Shown here one piece after another: positions 52,196-63,771 of a stretch of DNA of 64,000 nucleotides. Every line of letters begins with the position of its first letter. The stretch's first letter is position 1. This DNA comes from Anolis sagrei. Taxonomy: Eukaryota; Chordata; Lepidosauria; Squamata; Anolidae. Where the stretch lies: the NCBI RefSeq assembly GCF_037176765.1, contig NC_090024.1:246708385-246772384 (forward strand). Direction: 5' to 3'. The translations under genes and the position numbers were made by a program. The notes beneath the pieces are model-generated. The model had not been told where the DNA came from. It saw only the letters and a list, made by a program, of their open reading frames with translations, and searched no databases.

Positions 52196-55100
52196 TATTT
52201 ATTTATTATTATTTATTACTTGCACTTATTTACCGCCACTCTCAGCCCTGGGGGCGACTCGTGGCGGTGAACAACAACATAGAAAAGACAGTTTACAATC
52301 ATCAGAACAATACATAACATGCTACTACTACTAAACATATACTTATACTAAAAGTCCGCTTCGTCGTATCGTGGGTCATAGTCAGTCTCATAGTCGTGGT
52401 CCATTCCGGTCGTCATTGCCAAGGATATAATACTCAATTGAAGGCCAACTCGAAGAGCCACGTTTTTAGGCTCCTACGAAAGGCCATAAGGGAGGGCGCC
52501 TGTCTAACTTCGGCAGGGAGGGCGTTCCACAGCCGGGGGGCCACCACCGAGAAGGCCCGCTCTCTCGTCCCCGCCAGGCGTGCCTGTGAGGCAGACGGGA
52601 CCGAGAGAAGGGCCTCCCCGGATGATCTCAAGGTCCTCGTGGGCTCGTAGGCCAAGATGCGGTCTGCAAGGTATTTTGGGCCGGAACCGTTTAGGGCTTT
52701 GTAGGATAATACCAGCACCTTAAATTGGGCCCGGTAGCAGATCGGCAGCCAGTGGAGCTGGGACAGTAGGGGCGTTGTGTGCTCCCTACGTCCTGCTCCT
52801 GTTAACAACATGGCTGCCGCGCGCTGGACTAGCTGGAGCTTCCGGGCCGTTTTCAAGGGCAGCCCCACGTAGAGAGCGTTGCAGTAGTCGAGGCGGGATG
52901 TGACCAAAGCGTGTACCACCGTGGCCAAGTCAGACTTCCCAAGATACGGGCGCAGCTGGCGCACAAGCCTAAGCTGTGCAAATGCTCCCCTGGTCACCGC
53001 TGAAACCTGGGGGTCCAGGCTCAGCGACGAATCCAGGGTCACACCCAAGCTGCGAACCTGAGCCTTCAAGGGGAGTGCGACCCCGTCCAGCACAGGCTGT
53101 AACCCTATACCCTGTTCGGCCTTGCGACTGACCAGGAGTACCTCTGTCTTGTCTGGATTTAATTTCAGTTTGTTCGCCCTCATCCAGACCATTACAGCGG
53201 CCAGGCACCGGTTCAGGACTTCGACGGCCTCCTTAGTAGCAGGTGGGAAGGAGTGACAGAGTTGGACATCATCTGCGTACAGGTGACACCGCACCCCGAA
53301 ACTCCGGATGATCTCACCCAGCGGCTTCATGTAGATGTTAAACAGCATGGGGGACAAGATGGAGCCCTGAGGAACCCCACAGGTCAAAGGCTGTGGTGTT
53401 GAACAGGAGTCCCCCAATAACACCTTCTGGGTACGGCCCTCCAGAAATGACCGGAGCCACTGCAAGGCAGTGCCCCCGAGCCCCATCTCTGCAAGGCGCC
53501 CCAGAAGAATACCGTGGTCGACGGTATCGAAGGCCGCTGAGAGGTCCAGGAGCACCAACAGGGACACACTCCCCCTGTCTAGCTCCCGGCGCAGATCATC
53601 AACTAAGGTGACCAAGACCGTCTCGGTACCATGTCCCGGTCTGAAACCAGACTGTGCCGGATCCAGATAATCCGTGTCTCTCAAGAATACCTGGAGTTGT
53701 GAGGCCACCACGCTTTCCATGACTTTGCCCAAGTAGGGGAGATTGGAAACAGGCCGAAAGTTTTCGAATTTGGTGGGGTCCAGTGATGGCTTCTTCAACA
53801 GCGGCTTTATAATAGCCTGTTTTAGGCTCGCTGGAATCGTGCCTTCCCGAAGGGAGGCATTCACCACCACCGTTACCCACTCGGCCAATCCCCCTCTGGC
53901 CTCCTTCAGAAGCCAGGATGGGCAGGGGTCTAGGATGGACGTGGTGGGTCTCATTCCTCCAAGTATCTTGTCCACATCCTCGGGCTTCACAAACTGAAAA
54001 GAATCCAACAAAATAGGACAAGCAGGTGCTTGTGTCACATCCACAGAGACTGCCTTTAATGTGGCGTCCAGCTCAGAGCGGATCAAAGCGACTTTGTCTG
54101 CAAAGAACCGAGCAAATGCTTCACAGCGCGTGGCCGGATTGTCAGGGCTCCCACCTGAGGTAGGGGGAGTTAAAAGACCTCTGACAATCCGAAACAGCTC
54201 CGCCGGACGGTTTTTTGCAGACGCAATAGTGGCCGCAAAGAAAGTTTTCTTTGCGGCTTTTATTGCCGCGGCATATGCCCTTAGAAAGGACACAAACCGT
54301 GTTCGATTTGGCTCGCTTGGGTCCGAGCGCCACACGCTCTCTAGTACCCTCTTCCTTCGCTTCATCGCTGCCAGCTCCTCAGTGAACCAAGGAGCTGGTT
54401 TAGCTCGGTTACTTGAGAGGGGACTTTCCGGAGCGATCCTGTCAATTGCCCTGGTCATCTCCCCATTCCAGAGAGCGACCAAGGCATCGACATGGTCACC
54501 TACCGAGGTGGCGGGAAACTCCCCAAGAGCCGTCAGGAATCCATTCGGATCCATAAGCCTCCTGGGGCGGACCATCTTAATGGGTCCTCCACCCTTGCGG
54601 AGGTTAGGGGGCGCAGTGAGCCTAAATCTGATCAGGAAGTGGTCGGTCCATGGCAACGGAGAGATGGACAACTCCTCCACACCGCCACCCTGCTCCCATC
54701 CCTGGCAGAAGACCAAGTCCAATGTGTGTCCAGCACAGTGGGTGGGGCCAGTTATTCGTTGGGACAGCCCCATGGTCGCCATGGCGGACATGAAGTCCTG
54801 AGCCGCTCCTGTGAGGGTTGCCTCGGCATGGATGTTGAAGTCCCCCAGCACAAGAAGCCGTTGGGACTCCACCGCCAGGCTCGAGACCACCCCCGCTAGC
54901 TCAGGTAGGGAGACTGTAGTGCAGCGAGGTGGACGGTACACTAGCAGAATCCCTATTCTGTCCCGGTCACCCACCCTCAGGTGGACGCATTCAAAATTTG
55001 TGGTCTGCGGGATGGGGCTCCTGGTCAGATGGATGGAATCTCTATAGACCACTGCGACCCCGCCTCCCCGTCCTCCGGCTCTTGGTTGGTGTTGCACGGA

Positions 55101-57129
55101 GAAACCCGGCGGGCAAAGCTGGGTGAGGTTTACGCCCCCAGCTTCATCCAGCCAGGTCTCCGTGATGCACGCCAGATCTGCCCGCTCCTCCAGGATTAGA
55201 TCCTGGATCCAGGTCGTTTTTCCGTTGACAGATCTGGCGTTCAACAACACCACCTTCAAGCCGGAGGGTCCGCTCACCTGGTTACACCAATTTACCTTAG
55301 GAGACCGATTGGGGGTTGTTAATATGGATAAGCGTTCCGAATTAGGCCGAATTTGAGGTCTCCTTTTTCCGCATCTCCTCCTTCCCACCACGACCTCTAT
55401 GGGGGCCCCTCGGCTAGTGGAAGACCTCCCCCCCTCCATGCCGCCAACCATAATCAAGAAATTGCTTTCTACTTTGCTCGTTGTTAAATTCTTTGGTTCT
55501 TGCCAACATCCTCTCTCCCCCTCCCCCTCCCTCCCTATCCCATTTTCGTTCGCAGGCTCCAACCCACCTCCCTTTTTGCCTCCTCCGCTACACAGAAGTA
55601 ACAGGGACAGTACATAAATGGGGATGGGGAACCACATGGATAGCAGCAATAGAGATGGTGGTGGTATTCCAGCCACACCAATGGGCTAGATCTTAAAGTG
55701 CAAGTTTTTAAATGCAGCCCTGTCTATGGTAGTATTTAATCAGCAGCAGATACTACATGCTATCAGGCACAGTCATAAAGTGCTAGGTCTAAAGTGCTCT
55801 ATTCGACAATAATTAAAGTGCGGCACGGAGGGATGGGGAAGGGGCGAAAGTGCTGGTGCAATCTAGCAGCAGGCAGCAGGCGCCTAAAGTGCTCTATTAT
55901 GTTCTCACCCTATTGGTACAGATGACAACCGGAATATACTAGGTTGGTAGTATATATTACCCTCCAATGGGGTGAAAGTGATGGCAAATTAGTTAACTAC
56001 TGATATGATCCCCGGTGGAATCTTAGACGGTTGGTATACAAGCGGATGGGGCTTCCGGAGGTGATAACTCAGCGGTGGGCAGCACAGATTGTCAATCAAG
56101 CTCTCATTCAGTATGTATCAATATAAGGGCTGGCTTAAAGGTCTACACAAAAATCTACATACAGTCAGCACAAAAATCTACGCAGAGAACTGCACAAGAA
56201 GGTCGGCACACAATAACTCAGAGAGGTCTACACCGAGAAGCCAGCGCAAAGGGCCTGCACAGACACAGTCAGATCCTTTATCGCTTTGCCCTGATGGAGG
56301 ATGGGCAGCGATAGAGGCCGTGACTCGGCGGCAGGCCTGATGGATACGGCGGCCTGCCGCGGCAGCGGCAGCTGGTGACGGCCACGGTCTGGGAGCGACT
56401 GTCGTCTGATGGAAAGGTGGCGACGGTCCTCAGTCGTGGGGCTGCGGCAGGTCTGGCGGTTGTTCGGTCTCTCCCGCTCTGCAAGGCGGTGATGGTAGTC
56501 CGGCGGCCCGGCGGCGACTCAGCTCCCACAGAGGGCGACCTCGTCCAGGGCGGTGGCGGCAGCGTTTGCACCGGCCGCAGCCTGCTAGTAGCAGCGGGCC
56601 TTAATAGCAGCGGGCCTTAGCAGTTGCGGAGGCGCTGGCAGCCCAGCGTCGGCCCTCGCCTGGGGGTCGCAACCCGGCGGCGGCCCCGCGAGGGGCCAGC
56701 CGGCCTAGCGAGGCCTAACAGCGGCCCGGTGGTGCCCCACCCAGCCGTGAGGCCCACTGTGGGGCGGCACCAACCTCTTCCGGGCGGCGGCAGCAGCGGC
56801 CCAGTGAAGGCCCCGGATTCGCGGCCCGGCGGTAATGGCGGCCGCGGCAGCGTCGGCAGCGTCGGCCTGATGGCTACGGCCTGACGGCGGTCCGGCATCG
56901 GTCTGGAGGCCGCTGTAGCGGCGGTCCGGCGGTTTGGTGTGGGTGGCCGTCCAGCTGCCCAGCGGAGCCCAGCAGAAGCGGGGGCCCAGCAACGCCCGGG
57001 AGGATGGCGGCTCGGCTCGGCGGGAGCTGAGCGGGTCGGCGGGAGCTGAGGTGGCTCGGCGGCGGCGGTCCAACCGGGACAGAGAGCCGATGGAAACCCG
57101 GCGGATGCAACGGCAGCGGCAGCGGCTTT
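52196..57129 (-). mobile_element. Full-length L2-like LINE, about 4.93 kb, with TSD
   Basis: Inserted antisense into an older copy of its own family. The target duplication is ACAATT (52,190-52,195 and 57,130-57,135). The 5' part (57,129-55,677) is GC-rich with many CpGs and CGG runs and should be the 5' UTR with internal promoter. The 1080-codon frame follows, then a 238-bp 3' UTR with ACCGCCACGAGTCGCC and an AATAAATAAATA tail. No ORF1-like nucleic-acid chaperone was recognised. Confidence 0.85.
52434..55676 (-). CDS. L2-like LINE endonuclease-reverse transcriptase, intact frame
   Basis: A 1080-residue protein without a stop. It starts with a hydrophobic stretch and a low-complexity linker to about residue 140. 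The apurinic-type endonuclease spans about 141-355: LNARS at 145-149, ITETW at 171-175, YRPP at 247-250, GDFNIH at 278-283, HTLDLVF at 317-323, TDH at 344-346. The reverse transcriptase spans about 615-900: FRPVSNLP at 640-647, DLSAAFDTVDH at 711-721, GVPQGSILSPMLFN at 767-780, YADD at 800-803, KLNPDKTEVLLV after that. The C-terminal domain includes SRLDYCNALYVGLP and QLHWLPICYRAQFKV. It copies its own RNA at a nicked target in the nucleus. All catalytic motifs look present, so it may be active or recently active. The start is the first ATG of the frame; a later methionine (14 or 76) cannot be excluded. Confidence 0.85.
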   Translation of the reverse strand: MAGIPPPSLLLLSMWFPIPIYVLSLLLLCSGGGKKGGGLEPANENGIGREGEGERGCWQEPKNLTTSKVESNFLIMVGGMEGGRSSTSRGAPIEVVVGRRRCGKRRPQIRPNSERLSILTTPNRSPKVNWCNQVSGPSGLKVVLLNARSVNGKTTWIQDLILEERADLACITETWLDEAGGVNLTQLCPPGFSVQHQPRAGGRGGGVAVVYRDSIHLTRSPIPQTTNFECVHLRVGDRDRIGILLVYRPPRCTTVSLPELAGVVSSLAVESQRLLVLGDFNIHAEATLTGAAQDFMSAMATMGLSQRITGPTHCAGHTLDLVFCQGWEQGGGVEELSISPLPWTDHFLIRFRLTAPPNLRKGGGPIKMVRPRRLMDPNGFLTALGEFPATSVGDHVDALVALWNGEMTRAIDRIAPESPLSSNRAKPAPWFTEELAAMKRRKRVLESVWRSDPSEPNRTRFVSFLRAYAAAIKAAKKTFFAATIASAKNRPAELFRIVRGLLTPPTSGGSPDNPATRCEAFARFFADKVALIRSELDATLKAVSVDVTQAPACPILLDSFQFVKPEDVDKILGGMRPTTSILDPCPSWLLKEARGGLAEWVTVVVNASLREGTIPASLKQAIIKPLLKKPSLDPTKFENFRPVSNLPYLGKVMESVVASQLQVFLRDTDYLDPAQSGFRPGHGTETVLVTLVDDLRRELDRGSVSLLVLLDLSAAFDTVDHGILLGRLAEMGLGGTALQWLRSFLEGRTQKVLLGDSCSTPQPLTCGVPQGSILSPMLFNIYMKPLGEIIRSFGVRCHLYADDVQLCHSFPPATKEAVEVLNRCLAAVMVWMRANKLKLNPDKTEVLLVSRKAEQGIGLQPVLDGVALPLKAQVRSLGVTLDSSLSLDPQVSAVTRGAFAQLRLVRQLRPYLGKSDLATVVHALVTSRLDYCNALYVGLPLKTARKLQLVQRAAAMLLTGAGRREHTTPLLSQLHWLPICYRAQFKVLVLSYKALNGSGPKYLADRILAYEPTRTLRSSGEALLSVPSASQARLAGTRERAFSVVAPRLWNALPAEVRQAPSLMAFRRSLKTWLFELAFN

Positions 57130-57672
57130 ACAATTCAAGGTGCTGGCTTTAGTCTATAAAGCCCTAAACGGTTCTGGCCCTGCTTACCTCTCCGAACGCA
57201 TCTCCACCTATGAACCGACGAGGACGTTAAGATCGTCCAGGGAGGCCCTGCTCTCGGTCCCGCCTGCGTCGCAGGCGCGGCTGGCGGGGACGAGAGACAG
57301 GGCCTTCTCGGTGGTGGCCCCTCAGCTATGGAATGCCCTACCCGTAGACATCAGGCAGGCCCCTTCGTTGCTGGAGTTCCGGAGGAAGGTCAAGACGTGG
57401 CTCTATGAACAGGCGTTCGGCCAACAAGGCAACTGAACTCATGAAGACGGTATAAATGAACAAAGGAATGGTAGAAGGATTACGAGAACGGAATCTGATT
57501 TTCACTGAGGCGTTGATGACCACGTTGTTTTGTCTTGTATTGTCTGTCGTGTATGTTGTGTTTTAATCTAATTGTTATTGTTATATAAATTGCATTGTAA
57601 ACCGCATTGAGTCGCCGATTTAGGCTGAAAAATGCGGTATAAAAATAAAGCAAATAAATAAATAAATAAAGA
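57130..57672 (+). mobile_element. Older L2-like LINE, right part
   Basis: Continues 51,795-52,195: FKVLALVYKALNGSGPAYLS, LSVPPASQARLAGTRDRAF, KVKTWLYEQAFGQ, then GTAAACCGCATTGAGTCGCC and (AAAT)n. Confidence 0.9.
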
Positions 57673-58370
57673 TATGAAACCAAAAAAAAAAAAAAAACCT
57701 AAAATGGTAAGATATCACAACATTTTATTTACAACCTTCTGGACATCACACAGGCCCAAACTTCCTTAGGCAGGGTAAAAGATTAAATCCAAGTCGGAAA
57801 ATAAATCCTAGCAAAAATAAGCATTAAAAATGAAAACAGGAGAAAGATGCCTGTGTCCTTTCTCTGTATCATTGTACACAACATTTATCATGTTCCTCTT
57901 TTGCAGGGTCTTTCCCTGCAAGTTAAAAAAATCCCAAAAAAACCTGAGCTTTCTTGTTTGCCCTTTTCTCCACATTTACTAGTATCTGAGATCCCCCTCC
58001 TCCTCCTCCTTCTTTCCCTTTTTTAGCTCTTGGAAATGTTTATTTTTGTTTTATTAAAACATAATACAATTTATCACACCTTCTATATGCAGAATACCCT
58101 TCTATACCCCAACTCTCTCATTACTTCCATAGCAGTATAAAACTACAGTACTATCCATTCTATTACTTCTACGTTACTCTAATTTGATCCGATACGCAGA
58201 ATGATTGTAATGTGTTCAATAATTGCTCGGCCATAAGCTTTCTTGGACATTCGGAGAATTAAATTCATCGTTGTTTTTATTTACTCTATAGATTGGCTTA
58301 TCCAACACGGATAGTCTGATAATGTCCTGCCAGGAGTAAATCCTGTTTGGTCTGGGTCAATACAGGGAAG
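57673..58370. other. Unrecognised interval, A-rich at left
   Basis: Poly(A) at 57,681-57,697, then AT-rich sequence without clear genes or known repeat ends. A small (CTC)n is at 57,997-58,010. Confidence 0.4.
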
Positions 58371-58480
58371 GGATCCCCAAACTGCAGCCAGTGGGCCAAA
58401 AATGTCATTATAAATGGCAGTTCCTAATTAGTTATGTCATAAAAATAATCAATAATGAAATGTTGAAAGTTTTGTTAGAG
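58371..58480 (+). mobile_element. hAT-like fragment
   Basis: AGGGATCCCCAAACTGCAGC and CAGTGGGCC resemble the left end of a hAT family. The right end is not found. Confidence 0.4.
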
Positions 58481-58606
58481 TTCTGAAATTTTCACCACCA
58501 GAACTTAGCAACACTGTAGAAGCAAAGCACCAGCGCCCCCTAGTTTTCACCACCAGAATTTTAATTTTGTAAGTGTTTTAGAACCATTTGAAGCATGGAT
58601 TGCACA

Positions 58607-58699
58607 TGCCTAGTTTCCACATTCCAGGCATGTATAGGGTTTCTCCCCAATGTGAACGCTTTGATGCTTCTGTAAAGTTACATTATGTGTGAATATTTT
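58607..58699 (-). pseudogene. ZNF-D relic fingers beyond the stop
   Basis: After the stop, the same frame reads KIFTHNVTLQKHQSVH, then [12 protein letters not shown] and another stop at about 58,610. This is the body of finger 8 and the start of finger 9. Finger 8 lost its second cysteine (GAG GGT TGA in place of GAG TGT GGA). Confidence 0.75.
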
Positions 58700-59531
<832 letters not shown>

Positions 59532-59604
59532 CTGGTGAAGAAAGAAGGCAAAGGACAGGTGTTGCCATGGTTGTAAACAAAGAGGTGTGTTTAATCACAG
59601 CGTA

Positions 59605-60082
59605 CAGGGAGGGCCCTGCTCTCGGCCCCGCCTCTATCACAAGTGAGATTGGCGGGGATGAGGAGCAGGGCCTTCTCAGTGGTGGCCCCTCACCTGTGGA
59701 ATTCACTCCCCGGGGAAATTAGGTCATCGACATCCCTCCTTTCCTTTAGAAGGAAATTAAAAACATGGATTTGGGACCAGGGGTTTGGGTAAATCTGGCA
59801 GACAGATAAAGGACAATGACGACTAGAACTGATAGGAATTGACAATGTGGAATGGATTTATGGATTTTGAGCTGGCGAACGTTGAGCATGAGATTGGCTT
59901 TATTGATTGTGATATTTAACTGATTGTTTTAACTGTTTATAACTGTTTTAATTGGTGTTTATATATGTTTATTTGTACTATTGTGTAGGCATCGAATTGT
60001 GCCTTTTGTAAGCCGCCCCGAGTCCCCCCTCGGGGGTTAAGAAGGGTGGGGTAGAAATACGCGAAATAAATAAATAAAAATA
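59605..60082 (+). mobile_element. L2-like LINE 3' end
   Basis: GGGAGGGCCCTGCTCTCGGC, GGAGCAGGGCCTTCTCAGTG, KAWDLGPGVWVN-like end, GTAAGCCGCCCCGAGTC and the (AAAT)n tail. Confidence 0.85.
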
Positions 60083-60084
60083 CA

Positions 60085-60350
60085 GGTGTTACAAGAAATT
60101 CAATGTGCAGATTTGACAAATATGAATTTAATATGATGTGTGGGAATGAATGGAAGGATGTATGAATGGAGTTAATAATTTTGGAGACACCAGTATAATA
60201 TTAAGGCCTGCAATGACTAACTACTTGCTTGTTGGACTTGCTAATGAGAAACGCTGATAAGAACGTGATAAAGGAAATGTTTGCAACATTCCTTATGTTA
60301 AGAAGGAGGTCAACACAAGCCTTGTGTTTGTCAACACAAAGGCACTGCTC
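60085..60350. repeat. Inverted paralogue of 605-890
   Basis: ATTCAATGTGCAGATTTGAC, GGAATGAATGGAAGGATG and GCAACATTCCTTATGTTAAG are reverse complements of words at 620-875. It supports an inverted duplication around the zinc-finger genes. Confidence 0.6.
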
Positions 60351-60377
60351 TTCGGTTGTGCCTTTGGCAAGTAGGTC

Positions 60378-60900
60378 ATAGAATCATAGAATCAAAGAGT
60401 TGGAAGAGACCTCATGGGCCATCCAGTCCAACCCCATTCTGCCAAGAAGCAGGAATATTGCATTCAAATCACCCCTGACAGATGGCCATCCAGCCTCTGC
60501 TTAAAAGCTTCCAAAGAAGGAGCCTCCACCACACTCCGGGGCAGAGAGTTCCACTGCTGAACGGCTTTCACAGTCAGGAAATTCTTCCTAATGTTCAGAT
60601 GGAATCTCCTCTCTTGTAGTTTGAAGCCATTGTTCCGCGTCCTAGTCTCCAGGGAAGCAGAAAGGAAGCTTGCTCCCTCCTCCCTGTGGCTTCCTCTCAC
60701 ATATTTATACATGGCTATCATATCTCCTCTCAGCCTTCTCTTCTTCAGCTAAACATGCCCAGCTCCTTAAGCCGCTCCTCATAGGGCTTGTTCATTTTAG
60801 TCGCCCTCCTCTGGACACATTCCAGCTTGTCTATATCTCTCTTGAATTGTGGTGCCCAGAATTGGACACAATATTCCAGGTGTGGTACAATATGACACCA
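60378..60900 (-). mobile_element. CR1 LINE 3' half
   Basis: Antisense tail, [51 protein letters not shown] and the [14 protein letters not shown] region; a small deletion removes part of MIKGLENKP. Confidence 0.9.
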
Positions 60901-61063
60901 TTGCAGCCCTCAACGCTCTTCCCACTGGAATACACGCCCTCCAAATGGGAAGTTTAGCTTCACAAATATATCGAACTATGATAAAATAATAAAAAATATT
61001 TTTTTTAAAAAAAAAGGGAGGAGGGGCTTTGGCCAGAGATTCCGCCCATCTATACCGTGGAGC

Positions 61064-61197
61064 AGGCATCCTCAAACTGCAGCCCTCCCACTGTTTGGGC
61101 CATCAACTCCCAGAATTCCTGATAATTGAACAAGCTCACTGGGGCTTCTGGGAGTTAGAGGCCCACACAGCTGGAGGGCCACAGTTGGAGGATGCCG
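61064..61197. mobile_element. Foldback hAT-type MITE
   Basis: CAGGCATCCTCAAACTGCAG and ACAGTTGGAGGATGCCG; interior TCAACTCCCAGAATTCCTG pairs partly with CTTCTGGGAGTTAGAGG. Confidence 0.8.
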
Positions 61198-62180
61198 CAG
61201 GGTTCCCCCCTGGGCCCGGTCCTGTTCAACATCTTTATTAATGACTTAGATGAAGGGTAGAAGGCATGATCATCAAGTTTGCAGACGACACCAAATTGGG
61301 AGGGATAGCCAATAGTCCAGAGGACAGGAGCAGGATTCAAAACGATCTTGACAGATTAGAGAGATGATGGGCCAAAACTAACAAAATGAAGTTCAACAGT
61401 GACAAATGCAAGATACTCCACTTTGGCAGGAAAAATGAAATGCAAAGATACAGAATGGGGGACAATGCCTGGCTCGAGAGCAGTACGTGTGAAAAAGATC
61501 TTGGAGTCCTCGTGGACAACAAGTTAAACATGAGCCAACAATGTGATGTGGCGGCAAAAAAAGCTAATGGGATTTTGGCCTGCATCAAGAGGAGCCTAGT
61601 GTCTAGATCTAGGGAAGTCATGCTACCCCTCTATTCTGCTTTGGTTAGACCACAACTGGAATATTGTGTCCAATTCTGGGCACCACAATTCAAGAGAGAT
61701 ATTGACCCTAAGCTGGAATGTGTCCAGAGGAGGGCGACTAAAATGATCAAGGGTCTGGAGAACAAGCCCTATGAGGAGCGGCTTGGGGAGCTGGGCATGT
61801 TTAGCCTGAAGAAGAGAAGGCTGAGAGGAGATATGATAGCCATGTATAAATATGTGAGAGGAAGCACAGGGAGGAGGGAGCAAGCTTGTTTTCTGCTTCC
61901 TTGGAGACTAGGACGCAATGGAACAATGGCTTCAAACTACAAGAGAGGAGATTCCATCTGAACATGAGGAAGAACTTCCTGACTGTGAGAGCTGTTCAGC
62001 AGTGGAACTCTCTGCCCCGGAGTGTGGTGGAGGCTCCTTCTTTGGAAGCTTTTAAGCAGAGGCTGGATGGCCATCTGTCAGGGGTGATTTGAATGCAATA
62101 TTCCTGCTTCTTGGCAGAATGGGGTTGGACTGGATGGCCCATGAGGTCTCCTCCAACTCTTTGATTCTATGATTCTATGA
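61198..62180 (+). mobile_element. CR1 LINE, RT core to tail
   Basis: [21 protein letters not shown], then [106 protein letters not shown] and tail. An early stop after DEG, plus small indels in the YSALVRPQ and SREVMLP regions, break it. Confidence 0.9.
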
Positions 62181-62282
62181 TGCCTGCCTTGGAGAGAGCC
62201 TTCCTTTGGGGCAGGAAGGGCTAGGCTGCTTAGCCTTTGGGGCCCTTCTTCCAAGCCTGGGATGCTGGAGTTCCTCTTCGGA

Positions 62283-62414
62283 CCAGTGTTTCTCACACTC
62301 GGCTCCTCCAGGGGTTTTGGACTTCAGCTCCCAGAAATCCCAGTTAATTGACCAGCTGTGTGGAATTCTGGGAGCTGAAGTCAGAAACACCTGGAGGAGG
62401 ACAGTTGGAGAAAC
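62283..62414. mobile_element. Foldback hAT-type MITE
   Basis: CAGTGTTTCTCACACTCGGC and GACAGTTGGAGAAACT; interior TTTTGGACTTCAGCTCCCAG pairs with CTGGGAGCTGAAGTC-type sequence. Confidence 0.8.
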
Positions 62415-62596
62415 TCTGCAGTTTGGGCAATTCCCGGGGCCTTTCACAGAGCAGTTCGCTTGGGATTTTGAGAGACCTTTCTCTCTTGCCTGCTGTTTTG
62501 GCTGCCCTTGGCTTTCCCCGCCCTGTAAACCCCTCCAGGCGAGAGGCTGAAGTCACCTCCCTTTCCCTGACTTTACCTTGGAAGAGACCTGGGTCC

Positions 62597-62625
62597 CGGG
62601 GGGGGGGGGGGGGGGGGGAGAGAGT
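62597..62625. repeat. Poly-G run
   Basis: About 22 consecutive G residues followed by GAGAGAG. Length is likely unstable or uncertain. Confidence 0.9.
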
Positions 62626-62630
62626 GAGAT

Positions 62631-62875
62631 TTATTTATTTATTGTATCAGAAGCAAACCAATAATCATCATCATCTATATTTATACCCCGCCACCATCTC
62701 CCCCAACGGGGACTCGGGACGGCTTACGTGAGGCCAAGCCCGAACAATGAATACATTAGCAATATGAAATTACAATAACACAATCACAGTGACAATGGAC
62801 GGGCCAAATGTGCAGAATAAAATGAAAAAACTCGGGTGAGATAAAAGGAGGAGTAGGTTATTTGAGAAGGGGAGC
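62631..62875 (-). mobile_element. L2-like LINE 3' UTR, antisense
   Basis: TTTATTTATTTATTGTATC, TATTTATACCCCGCCACC and GGGGACTCGGGACGGCTTAC, the conserved 3' UTR read backwards. Confidence 0.75.
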
Positions 62876-62877
62876 TC

Positions 62878-62908
<31 letters not shown>
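62876..62908. repeat. (CAA)n microsatellite
   Basis: Eleven or so CAA units. Confidence 0.95.
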
Positions 62909-62909
<1 letters not shown>

Positions 62910-63129
62910 ATGAGGTTGTGGGACCAAGCTTTCCTATGGGGTGGGGGGGACATGTACTCTAGTGACAGAAACATTGAGAGTGAGCAATAACGTGAGGCTG
63001 TGTACCTACTCACCAAAGCGCAGTGGAAGAGCCAGGTTTTAAGGTTCTTTTTAAAGGTTTCTAGGGTAGGGCCTTTCCAAGGGTATAGTTGTGATGTATT
63101 TGAGAAAACACAAAGTTTAAAAACCTGGA

Positions 63130-63384
63130 AATTATATTAAATGTCCTTTGAGCAGTATCTGGCCACTTGGAGTGCCTCAGGTGTTGCTGTAAGAAGGTCC
63201 TCCCTTGTGCATGTAGCAGGGCAAAGGTTGCATTGCAGCAGCTGGTCTGTGGTCTGCTTTTCTCCACACTCACATGTCGTGGACTCCACTTTGTAGCCCC
63301 ATTTCTTAAGGTTGGCTCTGCATCTCGTGGTGCCAGAGTGCAGCCTCTTCAGTGCCCCTCTTGTTGCTATAAGGAGGTCTGCTG
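63130..63384 (-). mobile_element. Jockey-like LINE C-terminus, antisense
   Basis: Minus-strand RCRANLKKWGYKVESTTCEC, GEKQTTDQLLQCNLC, LLTATPEALQVARYCSKDI. It faces a second copy on the plus strand. Confidence 0.85.
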
Positions 63385-63720
63385 AATGAGAGACTCCACC
63401 CCTGGCACAAAGAAGACTGGGCAACTTGAAAGGCATTGAACAGACTGCGCTCTGGCACCGCGAGATGCAGAGCCAACCTTAAAAAATGGAGCTACAAAAG
63501 GGAGCCCACAACATGCGAGTGAGGAGAACAGCAAACCATAGACCACCTACTACAATGCAACCTGAGCCCTGCTACATGCACACTGGAGGACCTTCTTGAG
63601 GCAACACCAGAGGCAATCCAAGTGGCCAGCTACTAGTCAAAGGACATTTAATCAGCTACCAAGTTGTGCAAACTTTGTGTTTTGTTTGTTTGTTTTGTAA
63701 TGTAGTACAACTGTTTGGTT
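63385..63720 (+). mobile_element. Jockey-like LINE C-terminus, sense
   Basis: ATGAGAGACTCCACCCCTGG, CTCTGGCACCGCGAGATGC, ACCTTAAAAAATGGAGC and CAAAGGACATTTAATC. Together with 63,130-63,384 it forms a large imperfect palindrome centred near 63,385. The frame is broken. Confidence 0.85.
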
Positions 63721-63771
63721 CGCTCCTGACACCAGGGGTACTCCAAGGAGCCAGCTTCTGGTCAAAAGAAA

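Noticed and set aside
56617-57138. A 173-codon antisense frame rich in P, A and R
   Set aside because: It lies in the CGG-rich 5' region of the full-length L2-like LINE, without a recognisable ORF1 domain; GC-rich DNA keeps frames open by chance.
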